Source of the DNA: Paenibacillus pasadenensis DSM 19293
Lineage (GTDB): Bacteria > Bacillota > Bacilli > Paenibacillales > Paenibacillaceae
NCBI RefSeq assembly: GCF_000422485.1
Contig: NZ_KE383863.1
Coordinates: 1-32,689 of the forward strand
Reading direction: 5' to 3'
Length of the DNA: 32,689 nucleotides
Each line of letters starts with the position of its first letter. The stretch's first letter is position 1. The translations under genes were made by a program, and so were the position numbers. The notes under the pieces are model-generated. The model was not told the DNA's origin and did not search any database. It was given only the letters and a program-made list of their open reading frames with translations. Positions 17,038-25,083 of the stretch are shown in pieces.

Positions 17038-17072
17038 TCTTCCATAACTCTCTCTTTTTTTTGATTCAGACT

Positions 17073-17089
17073 GAATATTGTATACATAG
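17073..17089. promoter_or_regulatory. Candidate GntR operator site 2 (rocD leader)
   Basis: GAATATTGTATACATAG contains the TGTATACA core (17079-17086) with ATATTG beside it. The whole 17-mer recurs identically at 20280-20296. It lies about 35 nt downstream of the rocD -10, where a bound repressor would block elongation or clearance. Confidence 0.65.
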
Positions 17090-17237
17090 GGGTGAGCCGG
17101 CGGCGACCCGGACGCTGGGACAACCGCCCCATTCGGGCGCAGCAGGAATCGGACAAGCGCTGTCCGAATAGGATAGAGCAGCCCATTCTTTGCTCGAATT
17201 CGAGCAGCGGGGATTTTCGCTGGAAGACGCTTTTCCG

Positions 17238-17266
17238 CCTGGATGCCGAGGGCATGCAGGTTTTTT
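17238..17266 (+). terminator. Intrinsic terminator inside the rocD leader
   Basis: CCTGGATGCC (17238-17247) pairs with GGCATGCAGG (17251-17260) with one mismatch and a GAG loop, followed directly by six T residues (17261-17266). It sits 60 nt before the rocD start codon, downstream of the promoter. Confidence 0.75.
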
Positions 17267-17276
17267 ACCGGCATGA

Positions 17277-17305
17277 TTTGTATACAAAATACAATATGCA
17301 TATTG
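17277..17305. promoter_or_regulatory. Candidate GntR operator site 3 (composite, next to rocD start)
   Basis: TTTGTATACAAA (17277-17288) is a perfect 12-bp palindrome, and CAATATGCATATTG (17292-17305) is a perfect 14-bp palindrome right beside it. They lie between the leader terminator and the rocD ribosome binding site. Confidence 0.6.
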
Positions 17306-17325
17306 ATGCAGACGGGAGAGGATTT

Positions 17326-18534
17326 ATGAACTCGGCTCGCACGATTGAACTCTCGGAACGGTATGCGGCGCACAATTACCATCCGCTGCCGGTCGTCATC
17401 GAAGAAGCCCAGGGCGTCTGGGTGAAGAGCCCGGAGGGCAAGTCGTACATGGACTTTCTGAGCGCCTACTCCGCGCTCAACCACGGCCATCGCCATCCGA
17501 AGCTCGTCGCCGCGCTCAAGGAGCAGGCCGACAAGGTGACGCTGACCTCGCGCGCGTTCCACAGCACCGCCGCCGGCGAATTTTACGAGAAGCTGGCCCG
17601 CTATACGGGCAAAAGCCGCCTCATCGCCATGAATACGGGAGCGGAGGCGGTCGAGACGGCGCTGAAGGCGGTCCGCCGCTGGGCGTACCGCGTCAAGGGG
17701 GTGCCGGACGGCCAGGCGGACATCATCGTCTGCAGCGGCAATTTCCACGGACGCACGCTCGCCATCACCTCGTTCTCGTCGCATGAGGAGTACAAGAGCG
17801 GCTTCGGCCCGTTCCTGCCGGGCTTTACGATCGTTCCGTACGGCGATCTGGCGGCGATGGAGGCGGCGATCACGCCGCATACGGCGGCGATCCTCGTCGA
17901 GCCGATCCAGGGCGAGGCCGGCATCGTGCTCCCGCCGGACGGCTACCTGCGCGGCATCCGCGAGCTGTGCGACCGCCAGCGCGTGCTGATGGCCGCGGAC
18001 GAGATCCAGACCGGCTTCGGCCGCACCGGCTATCCGTTCGCCTGCGACCGCGAGGGGGTCGTGCCGGATCTGTACATCATGGGCAAAGCGCTCGGCGGCG
18101 GCATCCTGCCGATCTCGGCCGTCGCTTCCAGCGATGAGGTGCTCGGGCTGTTCGAGCCCGGCTCGCACGGCTCGACGTTCGGCGGCAATCCGCTCGCCTG
18201 CGCCGTCTCGGCAGCCGCGCTGGACGTGCTGGAGGAGGAGGATCTCGCCGGCCGCTCGCTCCGTCTGGGCGGCCTCGTCATGGAGCGGCTGCGCGCCATG
18301 GGCAGCCCCGCGGTCAAGGAAATCCGCGGCAGCGGCCTGTTCATCGGCATCGAGCTGCAAGGTCCGGCGCGTCCGTACTGCGAGCAGCTCATGCAGCTGG
18401 GGCTGCTTTGCAAGGAGACGCATGAGAATACGATCCGGCTGGCGCCGCCGCTGACGATATCGGAGGAGGAGCTGGAGTGGGCGCTGGAGCGCCTGCGGCT
18501 CGTGCTCGTCGGCGACGGCCACGGACTGGATTGA
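17326..18534 (+). CDS. rocD: Ornithine aminotransferase
   Basis: This PLP enzyme transfers the delta-amino group of ornithine to 2-oxoglutarate, giving glutamate semialdehyde and glutamate, the step after arginase. It has 402 residues, matching Bacillus RocD. '[19 protein letters not shown]' near the start is typical of ornithine aminotransferases. '[17 protein letters not shown]', '[13 protein letters not shown]', '[12 protein letters not shown]' (Asp225) and '[15 protein letters not shown]' (Lys254, the PLP lysine) complete the class III aminotransferase set. A GGGAGAGGA-like site precedes ATG 17326. The frame is open further upstream to a GTG at 17092, but homology begins only at 17326. 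It is followed by arginase after 78 nt. Confidence 0.95.
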   Translation: MNSARTIELSERYAAHNYHPLPVVIEEAQGVWVKSPEGKSYMDFLSAYSALNHGHRHPKLVAALKEQADKVTLTSRAFHSTAAGEFYEKLARYTGKSRLIAMNTGAEAVETALKAVRRWAYRVKGVPDGQADIIVCSGNFHGRTLAITSFSSHEEYKSGFGPFLPGFTIVPYGDLAAMEAAITPHTAAILVEPIQGEAGIVLPPDGYLRGIRELCDRQRVLMAADEIQTGFGRTGYPFACDREGVVPDLYIMGKALGGGILPISAVASSDEVLGLFEPGSHGSTFGGNPLACAVSAAALDVLEEEDLAGRSLRLGGLVMERLRAMGSPAVKEIRGSGLFIGIELQGPARPYCEQLMQLGLLCKETHENTIRLAPPLTISEEELEWALERLRLVLVGDGHGLD

Positions 18535-18612
18535 AGCGGTTGACGTGAATGAATTGAATCTGACCTCGAGCTGAATTCGATTTCCATTCTATCGATAAAG
18601 GGGCAATCCGAT

Positions 18613-19554
18613 ATGTTCAGCTATGCCGAATCGTTCCACAGCCGCCCGGAAGCGGCGAAAAAAATCCAGCTGATCCATGCGCCGTTCTGGCTGGGAGGCG
18701 GAAGGGCGGGCGCCGAGCTCGGCCCGGAGAGCATCGTCGAGGCGGGCATGAAGCGCCAGCTGAAGCATATGGGCCTCGAGCTGGCGGAGGAGATCGTCGT
18801 CGATGTGCCGCGTCTCGCCGCCGAACCCGCGACCGCCGGGACCAAGATGAAATACTTGGCCGAGGTGAAGGAGATGGCGGGACTGCTCGGCGAGCAGGTG
18901 CACCGGGCGGCCGCGGGCGGACGCTTCCCGCTCGTCCTGGGAGGAGACCACAGCATCGCGATCGGCACGCTGGCCGGACTGACGGGGCATCGGGGCAATC
19001 TCGGGCTGATCTGGTTCGACGCGCACGGCGACTTGAACACGGAGGAGACGACGCCGTCGGGCAACATCCATGGCATGGCGCTGGCCGCCGCGATCGGGCG
19101 GGGCGGCTTCACGCTCGCCGACATCCCGGGGGCGGGTCCGTTCATCCGCAAGGAGAACGTCGTCATCATCGGCGCCCGCGACCTCGATCCGGGCGAAAGG
19201 GAATTCATCCGCGCGGAAGGCATCCGCTGCTTCACGATGCATGAGATCGACCGCATGGGCATCCATGCCGTCATGGAGCAGGCGATCGCCATCGCCGGCG
19301 ACGGCACGGACGGCGTGCATGTCAGCTTCGACCTCGACGTGCTCGATCCGCTCGAAGCATGCGGCGTCGGCACGCCGGTGCCGGGCGGGCTGAACTACCG
19401 CGAAGCGCATTATGCGATGGAGCTGCTGGCCGAAAGCGGCCTCGCCACGTCGCTGGAGCTGGTCGAGGTGAATCCGCTGCTCGACCCGAGCCGCCGCACG
19501 TCGCGGCTGGCCGTCGAGCTGGCCGCCTCGCTGCTCGGCAAGCGGATTCTGTAA
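18613..19554 (+). CDS. rocF: Arginase
   Basis: The enzyme hydrolyses arginine to ornithine and urea, feeding RocD upstream. At 313 residues it is slightly longer than B. subtilis RocF. The Mn2+ ligands are all present: His113 in 'GGDHS', Asp136, His138 and Asp140 in 'WFDAHGDLN', and Asp240 and Asp242 in 'SFDLDVLDP'. 'SGNIHGM' and 'GTPVPGGLNYREAH' are classic arginase segments and separate it from agmatinase. AAAGGGG (18597-18603) lies 9 nt before the ATG. No separate promoter is evident in the 78-nt gap, so it is probably co-transcribed with rocD. No amino-acid permease gene of the roc type adjoins it, and no clear terminator follows. Confidence 0.96.
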   Translation: MFSYAESFHSRPEAAKKIQLIHAPFWLGGGRAGAELGPESIVEAGMKRQLKHMGLELAEEIVVDVPRLAAEPATAGTKMKYLAEVKEMAGLLGEQVHRAAAGGRFPLVLGGDHSIAIGTLAGLTGHRGNLGLIWFDAHGDLNTEETTPSGNIHGMALAAAIGRGGFTLADIPGAGPFIRKENVVIIGARDLDPGEREFIRAEGIRCFTMHEIDRMGIHAVMEQAIAIAGDGTDGVHVSFDLDVLDPLEACGVGTPVPGGLNYREAHYAMELLAESGLATSLELVEVNPLLDPSRRTSRLAVELAASLLGKRIL

Positions 19555-19781
19555 GGCGGCGCGCCCGCAGCAGGGACGATGCGCAGCCGCAGGCCAGCGC
19601 GCCAGGCGCCTGCGTGACGCCGGGGCGCGGCAGATCGCCAACTAGTTAGCCTCTCGATTGGTGTGCGGGACATCGGCGGATGGAGTGAGGTCCGTTTTTA
19701 CCCGTTGATTGGTTTACGGAACGCTAGCTGAGCGGATAGCGGCAACTCGCTGCTGGCTCATACGACGCGTGAAGGAAGTTT
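19555..19781. other. Non-coding stretch between arginase and the 52-bp array
   Basis: No credible gene, promoter or U-tailed terminator is seen here. The whole gap to the next gene runs to 20348 (794 bases). It consists of this part, the 52-bp array, a further plain stretch (about 20042-20220) with only short accidental palindromes, and the peptidase promoter. Confidence 0.6.
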
Positions 19782-20034
19782 GAGCTCGCTACGCACGGTT
19801 TTTCCGCGCGTAGCGAACCAGACCGAGGGGGCAGGGCTCGCTATGCACAGTATTTCCGCGCGTAGCGGGCCAGGCCGAGGGAGCCGAGCTCGCTACGCAC
19901 AGTATTTCCGCGCGTAGCGGGCCAGACCGAGGGAGCTGAGCTCGCTATGCACAGTATTTCCGCGCGTAGCGGGCCAGACCGAGCGAGCTGAGCTCGCTAC
20001 GCACAGTATTTCCGCGCGTAGCGCCCTCGATCTA
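19782..20034. repeat. Five tandem 52-bp hairpin units
   Basis: Units start at 19782, 19834, 19886, 19938 and 19990, exactly 52 bp apart; the fifth is incomplete. Each begins near GAGCTCGCTA and contains CGCTACGC, a spacer of about 13 nt, then GCGTAGCG, so every unit can fold into an 8-bp hairpin. Two units read CGCTATGC instead, which still pairs through a G-U. The first unit is the most diverged. There are no unique spacers, so it is not a CRISPR array. Confidence 0.9.
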
Positions 20035-20224
20035 GCGAGGCAATTCCTCCCGTGGCAGCTAAACCCGTCCATCTCCATCGCCGCCGCCATAGACGCGGCA
20101 GTTGCGTTCCGCATGCAACGGCATGCGTTCGGATAAGTTTGGTCTCGGAATCTATGAATAAAGATGCAGATTGATCTCGATTCGCGCCCGATCGCGATTT
20201 TTCGCTATTTTCTCAAAAAAGGGC

Positions 20225-20253
20225 TGGGCAGAAGGCGGGCGGGGTGTTATAAT
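20225..20253 (+). promoter_or_regulatory. Promoter of the SLH exopeptidase gene
   Basis: An extended -10, TGTTATAAT (TATAAT at 20248-20253), has a weak -35-like TGGGCA (20225-20230) at 17 bp. It resembles the rocD promoter from the -10 into the transcript. Confidence 0.65.
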
Positions 20254-20260
20254 TTCTCCC

Positions 20261-20296
20261 ATACAATATACAATGTTATGAATATTGTATACATAG
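20261..20296. promoter_or_regulatory. Candidate GntR operator site 4 (exopeptidase promoter)
   Basis: ATACAATAT (20261-20269) and ATATTGTAT (20282-20290) form an inverted repeat. The right arm extends into the 17-mer GAATATTGTATACATAG (20280-20296), identical to operator site 2. It begins at the expected transcription start, a typical repressor position. Confidence 0.65.
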
Positions 20297-20348
20297 CATT
20301 CAGCGAGCAAGGGGAAGAAGAGAGATTTCATTCGGGGAGGAATGAACG

Positions 20349-23300
20349 TTGGTCGAACAGAAGCGCAGCAAAAAGGCGAGAAAGCCGTTCCTGGCGGCAG
20401 TCGTCGCGCTGTCCGTCGCAGGCACGCTCGTATCTCCGGCTGGTTGGGCGGTCACAGCCTATGCCCAAGAAGCCGCAGTCGTCACGGAGCCGACAGCATT
20501 GCCTTACAACGTACTGGCGAGCACGTCGCTGCAGCCGGGACAAGCCGGCTACGACGCGTATGTGTATCTGAACCATCTGGCAGGCGCGATCGGTGCTCGT
20601 CCGGCGGGCTCGGCAGAGGAGCAAGCGGCCCGGGATTACATCAAGCTGCAGTTCGAGGACATGGGCTACAGCCCTACGGTCACGGAGTTCACGTATACGA
20701 CGAAAACGACTCAAGGCAAGTCGAGCAACGTCGCCGCCGTCAAGCACGGCAAGTCGCCGCGCACGATCATCGTCGGCGCCCACTACGACAGCGTGAAGGC
20801 GCCGAGCAAGGGTGCCGACGACAACGCCTCTGGCGTCGCCGTCATGCTTGAATCCGCTAAAGCGGTATCGCAGCAGCAGGATCTGCCTTATACGATCAAG
20901 TTCGTCGCTTTCGGCTCGGAGGAAAACGGCCTGCAGGGCTCCAAAGCCTACGTCGCGGCCATGACCGAGGAAGAGAAGGCGAATACCGTCGCGATGATCA
21001 ATCTCGACAGCCTCGCCGCCGGCGACAACATGTACGTCTACGGCAACGAAGGCGAGGCCGGCTTCGTCCGCGAGCAGGCGCTCGCCATCGCGCAGCGGCT
21101 GAACCTGGACCTGCAGACGCAGCTGGGCGAAAACGCCGAGTATCCGGCCGGAACGACAGGCGACTGGAGCGACCATGCGCCGTTCGAGGACGCGGGCATT
21201 CCGTACGGTTATCTGGAAGCGACCAACTGGAGCCTGGGCGACAAGAACGGCTACACCCAGACGGAGAAGGACGGCGAGATCTGGCATACGGGCAAGGATA
21301 CGCTGGACTATTTGAACACGAACTATCCGGGCCGCATCGAGGAGCGCCTGAGCACGTTCGCGTCCGTGCTGACGCAGCTGCTTCGGGAAATCAAGGAGCC
21401 GGGCGCGAAGCTGGAGCTGAGCAGCGACAAGGCATCGCTGACGAAGAAAAGCGAGATCGAAGTCGAATTCACGGTGCCGAGAGGCTTTACCGTATCGGAT
21501 GACACCTACTTGAACTGGAGCTTCGGCGGCAAGCCGCTGTCCGACTGGAAGCAGCGCGACGCCAGCGCCAAGCCGACGAGCAATGCCTTCATTTATTTGA
21601 AGGACAAGCCGGTCGTCGCAAACGGCAAGGTGACGGCGACGGTTGTGTTCGACCAGGCGTACAAGGTCAACAATCAGCCGTACGAGCAGCTGAACGTCTC
21701 GCCGTCGACGCTGCGCCGCGACTATCCGAGCCTGCTCGGCACGCATGAGCTGATGGTGACGGACAAGCAGGGCGAACGCATCGGCTCCGCGCCGATCAAG
21801 CTGAACGTGTACGACTCGTACCGCACGTACGACGAGATCCGTCCGGAGATCGACCGCATCACGGCCGAGGCCGAGTCCAAGCCGGGCCGCTATATTAAAA
21901 CGGAGGTGCTCGGCAAGTCCGTGCAAGGCCGCGACATCAACTTCACCGTGCTGGCCAAGGACAAGGCGTCCGTCGACCAGTACGTGAACGAGACGCTGCC
22001 GCTCATGATGGACGATCCGGCCGCGCTGCAGGCGAAAATCCGCAGCGGCCAGCTGACCGGCTACAAGGTGCCGATCTGGATCAACAACATCCATCCGGAC
22101 GAGGCGCCGGGCGTCGACGCGATCCTGAACTTCTTCGAGGAAATGACGAAGAAGGACGAGATTTCCTACGAGACGACCGATGCCAGCGGGCAGAAGCAGC
22201 AGGTGACGATCGACATCGACGAGGCGCTCGACAACGTCATCTTCCTGATGAACTTCACGCAGAACCCGGACGGGCGCTTCCTGAACACCCGCGCCAACGC
22301 CAACGGGTTCGACCTGAACCGCGACAACTCGTACCAGACGCAGCCGGAGACGCAAATCGTCGCCAGCGAGATCGCGAAATGGTCGCCGCTGTCGTTCCTG
22401 GACCTGCACGGCTTCGTGGGCGAGTTCCTGATCGAGCCTTGCACGCCGCCGCATGATCCGAACATCGACTACGACCTGCTCATCGACAGCATGGTCGAGC
22501 AGGCGGATGCGATGGGCCGCGCGGCGATCGCCAACACGTACTACGACAAGTACCATATCCCTTACCTTGAGGCGAAGAAGCTGGCCGAAGGCAAGGATGG
22601 CGAAGTGATCGCGAACGCGACCGGATGGGATGACGCATCTCCGGCCTACACGGCGGTGTACGCGATGCATCACGGAGCGCTCGGCCATACGATCGAGATT
22701 CCGGAGCTCAACGAGGAGTCGACGACGGCGCTGCTGTACACGCTGTTCGCCTCGACGGACTATGTGATCCACAACAAGGAAAAGCTGTTCCTGAACCAGC
22801 TTGAGGTATACAAGCGCGGCGTGGACAACGTTGACAGCCCGAACGTCGACCAGTATCTCGTGAACGCCGAGTACAAGCCGATCGGACGTCCGCGTCCGGA
22901 AGGCAAGAGCTTCTTCCCGGACTATTATGTGCTTCCTGTAGACGCATCGCTGCAAAAGAACGCGCTCGAAGCGGCCAACATGGCGAACTACCTCATCCGC
23001 AACGGCGTGAAGGTCGAGCGCACGACCCGTCCGGTCCTCGCCGGCGGCGAGCTGTATCCGGCCGGCACGTACATCGTGCCGATGAACCAGGCGAAGCGCA
23101 GCTTCGCGAACCTGGTGCTGTACGACGGCATCGACGTCTCCGACTTCGGCGAGATGTACGCGGACATCGTGCAAAGCTTCTCTTATATGAGAGGATTCGA
23201 CCGCTATGCCGTCTATGACAAAGGCGCATTCGCCGGCGCCACGGAGCGCGCGGCCAAGGCGGCCAAGCCGGCCAGCTCCCTCTCCGGCAGCGGCGACGCC

Positions 23301-24782
23301 TATGTCATCCGCAGCACGAACAACGACGCGGTCCGCGCGGTGAACGAGCTGACGGCGGCCGGCAAGACGGTCACGCTGCTGACGGCCGGCGGCGCGGGCT
23401 ACGAGAAGGGCGACTACCTCGTCTCGTACGAGAGCCTGAAGCCGCTGCTCGCGAAGTATTCGCTGCAAGCCGTCCGCTACCCGGGCGGAACGATCTACGG
23501 CAAGCCGCTGCCTGCGGTGAAGGTCGCCGCCTCCGGCGTGCCGGCGTTCGCCCTCAAGGATCTCGGCTTCAACGTGACGACGGACGCCGCTGCGAGCGAC
23601 GTGCTCGTCAATACGTGGAACAAGCCGCTCGTCGAAGCGGGCAAGCCGTACATCGGCTACGGCCGCGCGGCGATGAGCACGCTGAAGACCTCCGGCCTGC
23701 TGCCGGGCTTCGACTTCAAGACGACGGGCAGCACGCATGAGGGCCTGTTCAAGGCGACGATCAGCCAAGACAGCCTCATCGGCGCTCCTTATGAAGCGGA
23801 TGACTATCTGTATACGCAATCCGGAACGTTCGTGACGAGCGTGCCGAGCGGCTCGACCGTCGTCGCCAAGGCGAGCGGCGATCCGGACTTCTTCATCGCC
23901 GGCTGGTGGCCGGGACATGATGCGGTCAAGGGCCAGACGATCGGCTTTACGTACCACAAGGATCTGACGTATGTGACGGCATTCTCCAACGAGCTGACGA
24001 ACAAGGCGCATCCGCAGGCTCAATACCGCCTGCTGGCGAACGCCATCTACAACGCGGCGACCAAAGCCGAGTTCGCGGATGCGGGCAGCATCGTCGCGCC
24101 GACGCCGACGCCGGATTCGGGCGGCCCGATCTATGTGCCGACGCCGACTCCTACGCCTAGCCCGACGCCGACTCCGTCGGCAGAGCCGACGGCTACGCCT
24201 AGCCCGACGCCGACCCCGGTCGTCGTGCCGAACTTCAAGGATCTCGGACCTGTCCTGAGCTGGGCGGGAGCGGCCATTCAGGAGCTTGCGGCCAAAGGCA
24301 TCCTGAAGGGACTGACCGAGGACGCCTTCGGTCCGAAAAAGACGCTCACCCGCGCTGAATTCCTGACGATGCTGGCGCGCGCTTACGGGCTGCCTGCCGC
24401 CAGCGGCGGGACGAGCTTCAGCGACGTGCCGGCGGGAGCCTGGTACAGCGAGGCGATCGCCAGCGCCGTAGCGGCCGGCATCGTGCAGGGCACCGGCACC
24501 GGCAAGTTCGAGCCGAATCGCGCCGTAACCCGCGAGGAGATGGCGATCATGGCCGCGAACGTCTGGAAGCTGAAGGCTCAGCCTGCCGCTCCGGACACCG
24601 CTTCGACGCTTGCCGGCTTCGCCGACCAAGCCAAAATCGGCGGCTACGCCAAGGACGCCGTCGCGCTGCTCGCCAGCGCCGGCATCATCCTCGGCACCGG
24701 CGACGGCAACTTCACGCCGAAGGGCGACGCGAACCGCGCCCAGGCGGCGGTCATCGTCAGCCGCCTGCTGGCGGTATCCTAG
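20349..24782 (+). CDS. Cell-surface double exopeptidase: M28 aminopeptidase + M14 carboxypeptidase + three SLH domains
   Basis: This 1477-residue secreted enzyme probably trims peptides at both ends. A signal peptide is cleaved near A-Y-A/Q-E (residue 39). M28 domain, ~60-350: metal and catalytic residues His145, Asp157, Glu191/Glu192 ('SEENGLQGS'), Asp220 and His313 are all present. M14 domain, ~485-815: zinc ligands His582 and Glu585 ('HPDEAPG') and His687 ('DLHGF'), substrate-binding 'DLNRDNS' (Arg658), catalytic Glu near 783. Residues ~820-1245 resemble the extra alpha/beta module of large M14 proteins. A Pro-Thr linker (~1251-1294) leads to three SLH repeats (1295-1477) for wall attachment. 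GGGGAGG (20334-20340) sits 8 nt before TTG 20349; ATG 20342 is out of frame and too close. Confidence 0.9.
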   Translation: MVEQKRSKKARKPFLAAVVALSVAGTLVSPAGWAVTAYAQEAAVVTEPTALPYNVLASTSLQPGQAGYDAYVYLNHLAGAIGARPAGSAEEQAARDYIKLQFEDMGYSPTVTEFTYTTKTTQGKSSNVAAVKHGKSPRTIIVGAHYDSVKAPSKGADDNASGVAVMLESAKAVSQQQDLPYTIKFVAFGSEENGLQGSKAYVAAMTEEEKANTVAMINLDSLAAGDNMYVYGNEGEAGFVREQALAIAQRLNLDLQTQLGENAEYPAGTTGDWSDHAPFEDAGIPYGYLEATNWSLGDKNGYTQTEKDGEIWHTGKDTLDYLNTNYPGRIEERLSTFASVLTQLLREIKEPGAKLELSSDKASLTKKSEIEVEFTVPRGFTVSDDTYLNWSFGGKPLSDWKQRDASAKPTSNAFIYLKDKPVVANGKVTATVVFDQAYKVNNQPYEQLNVSPSTLRRDYPSLLGTHELMVTDKQGERIGSAPIKLNVYDSYRTYDEIRPEIDRITAEAESKPGRYIKTEVLGKSVQGRDINFTVLAKDKASVDQYVNETLPLMMDDPAALQAKIRSGQLTGYKVPIWINNIHPDEAPGVDAILNFFEEMTKKDEISYETTDASGQKQQVTIDIDEALDNVIFLMNFTQNPDGRFLNTRANANGFDLNRDNSYQTQPETQIVASEIAKWSPLSFLDLHGFVGEFLIEPCTPPHDPNIDYDLLIDSMVEQADAMGRAAIANTYYDKYHIPYLEAKKLAEGKDGEVIANATGWDDASPAYTAVYAMHHGALGHTIEIPELNEESTTALLYTLFASTDYVIHNKEKLFLNQLEVYKRGVDNVDSPNVDQYLVNAEYKPIGRPRPEGKSFFPDYYVLPVDASLQKNALEAANMANYLIRNGVKVERTTRPVLAGGELYPAGTYIVPMNQAKRSFANLVLYDGIDVSDFGEMYADIVQSFSYMRGFDRYAVYDKGAFAGATERAAKAAKPASSLSGSGDAYVIRSTNNDAVRAVNELTAAGKTVTLLTAGGAGYEKGDYLVSYESLKPLLAKYSLQAVRYPGGTIYGKPLPAVKVAASGVPAFALKDLGFNVTTDAAASDVLVNTWNKPLVEAGKPYIGYGRAAMSTLKTSGLLPGFDFKTTGSTHEGLFKATISQDSLIGAPYEADDYLYTQSGTFVTSVPSGSTVVAKASGDPDFFIAGWWPGHDAVKGQTIGFTYHKDLTYVTAFSNELTNKAHPQAQYRLLANAIYNAATKAEFADAGSIVAPTPTPDSGGPIYVPTPTPTPSPTPTPSAEPTATPSPTPTPVVVPNFKDLGPVLSWAGAAIQELAAKGILKGLTEDAFGPKKTLTRAEFLTMLARAYGLPAASGGTSFSDVPAGAWYSEAIASAVAAGIVQGTGTGKFEPNRAVTREEMAIMAANVWKLKAQPAAPDTASTLAGFADQAKIGGYAKDAVALLASAGIILGTGDGNFTPKGDANRAQAAVIVSRLLAVS

Positions 24783-24806
24783 ATGCCGAGCGGAACCTAG
24801 CATGCG

Positions 24807-24838
24807 AAGAAAGGACTGCCTGCGGGCAGTTCTTTCTT
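24807..24838 (+). terminator. Terminator after the exopeptidase gene
   Basis: AAGAAAGGACTGCC (24807-24820) pairs with GGCAGTTCTTTCTT (24825-24838) over 14 bp with one G-U and a TGCG loop. The T-rich arm itself supplies the tail. Confidence 0.8.
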
Positions 24839-24981
24839 GCTGCTAAGACAAGCAACGGATGAAGCGATGATGCGGTAATCCGATAAAGCTTATTATTTTG
24901 CTTGCAGCATCGACATGCAGGGAATAAATGCTAGTATTTTGGGTAATATTGTTAAGTCGACTGCCTAATTATGCCCGGCAG

Positions 24982-25010
24982 TTGTGCGGGAAGTCCGGCA
25001 ATGTTATACT
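24982..25010 (+). promoter_or_regulatory. Promoter of the amino-acid ABC transporter operon
   Basis: TTGTGC (24982-24987), a 17-bp spacer and an extended TGTTATACT (-10 at 25005-25010). GTAAT (25019-25023) and ATTAC (25029-25033) form a small inverted repeat just after the expected start, a possible operator. It has no TGTATACA core. Confidence 0.7.
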
Positions 25011-25083
25011 GGCTTCCGGTAATTAATTATTACTTTTCGTGCATAATTCATCACAACTCATAGAGGCAGGGGAGATGCAGCCA

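Larger units (their letters stand above)
17044..17325 (+). promoter_or_regulatory. Structured ~280-nt rocD leader with candidate attenuator
   Basis: Between promoter and gene lie several short hairpins: GCCC/GGGC around 17125-17138, GGACA/TGTCC (17151-17155/17161-17165), the 16-bp palindrome TGCTCGAATTCGAGCA (17191-17206), and CAGCG/CGCTG (17205-17209/17218-17222), which competes with it. An intrinsic terminator (17238-17266) follows, then two operator-like palindromes. This order, promoter then structure then terminator then gene, is that of riboswitches and attenuators. I do not recognise a known class; the T-box consensus is absent. Confidence 0.5.

Noticed and set aside
17092-17325. N-terminal extension of rocD or an Arg-rich leader peptide from GTG 17092 ([15 protein letters not shown]…)
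   Set aside because: No separate ribosome binding site precedes the GTG, there is no stop before rocD, and RocD similarity starts only at 17326. The arginine richness is expected from CGN codons in GC-rich sequence.
17044-17325. T-box leader upstream of rocD
   Set aside because: The conserved T-box sequence (AGGGTGGNACCGCG) is absent. A ribosome-binding or small-molecule attenuator remains possible.
19782-20034. CRISPR array
   Set aside because: The 52-bp units are contiguous and no variable spacers separate constant repeats. No cas genes are in the window. The same applies to the 51-bp array at 32324-32689.
22805-22812. Further GTATAC matches inside coding regions (for example near 15945, 22806 and 23809)
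   Set aside because: They have only the six-base core, lack the flanking T…A and CAATAT elements, and lie inside genes, so they are chance matches.
20328-24803. A 1491-codon open frame antisense to the exopeptidase, and similar long antisense frames opposite the antiporter, the MFS gene and others
   Set aside because: They mirror real genes in GC-rich DNA with third positions aligned. Their products are Arg/Ala/Leu-rich low-complexity strings with no domain, and they lack ribosome binding sites.
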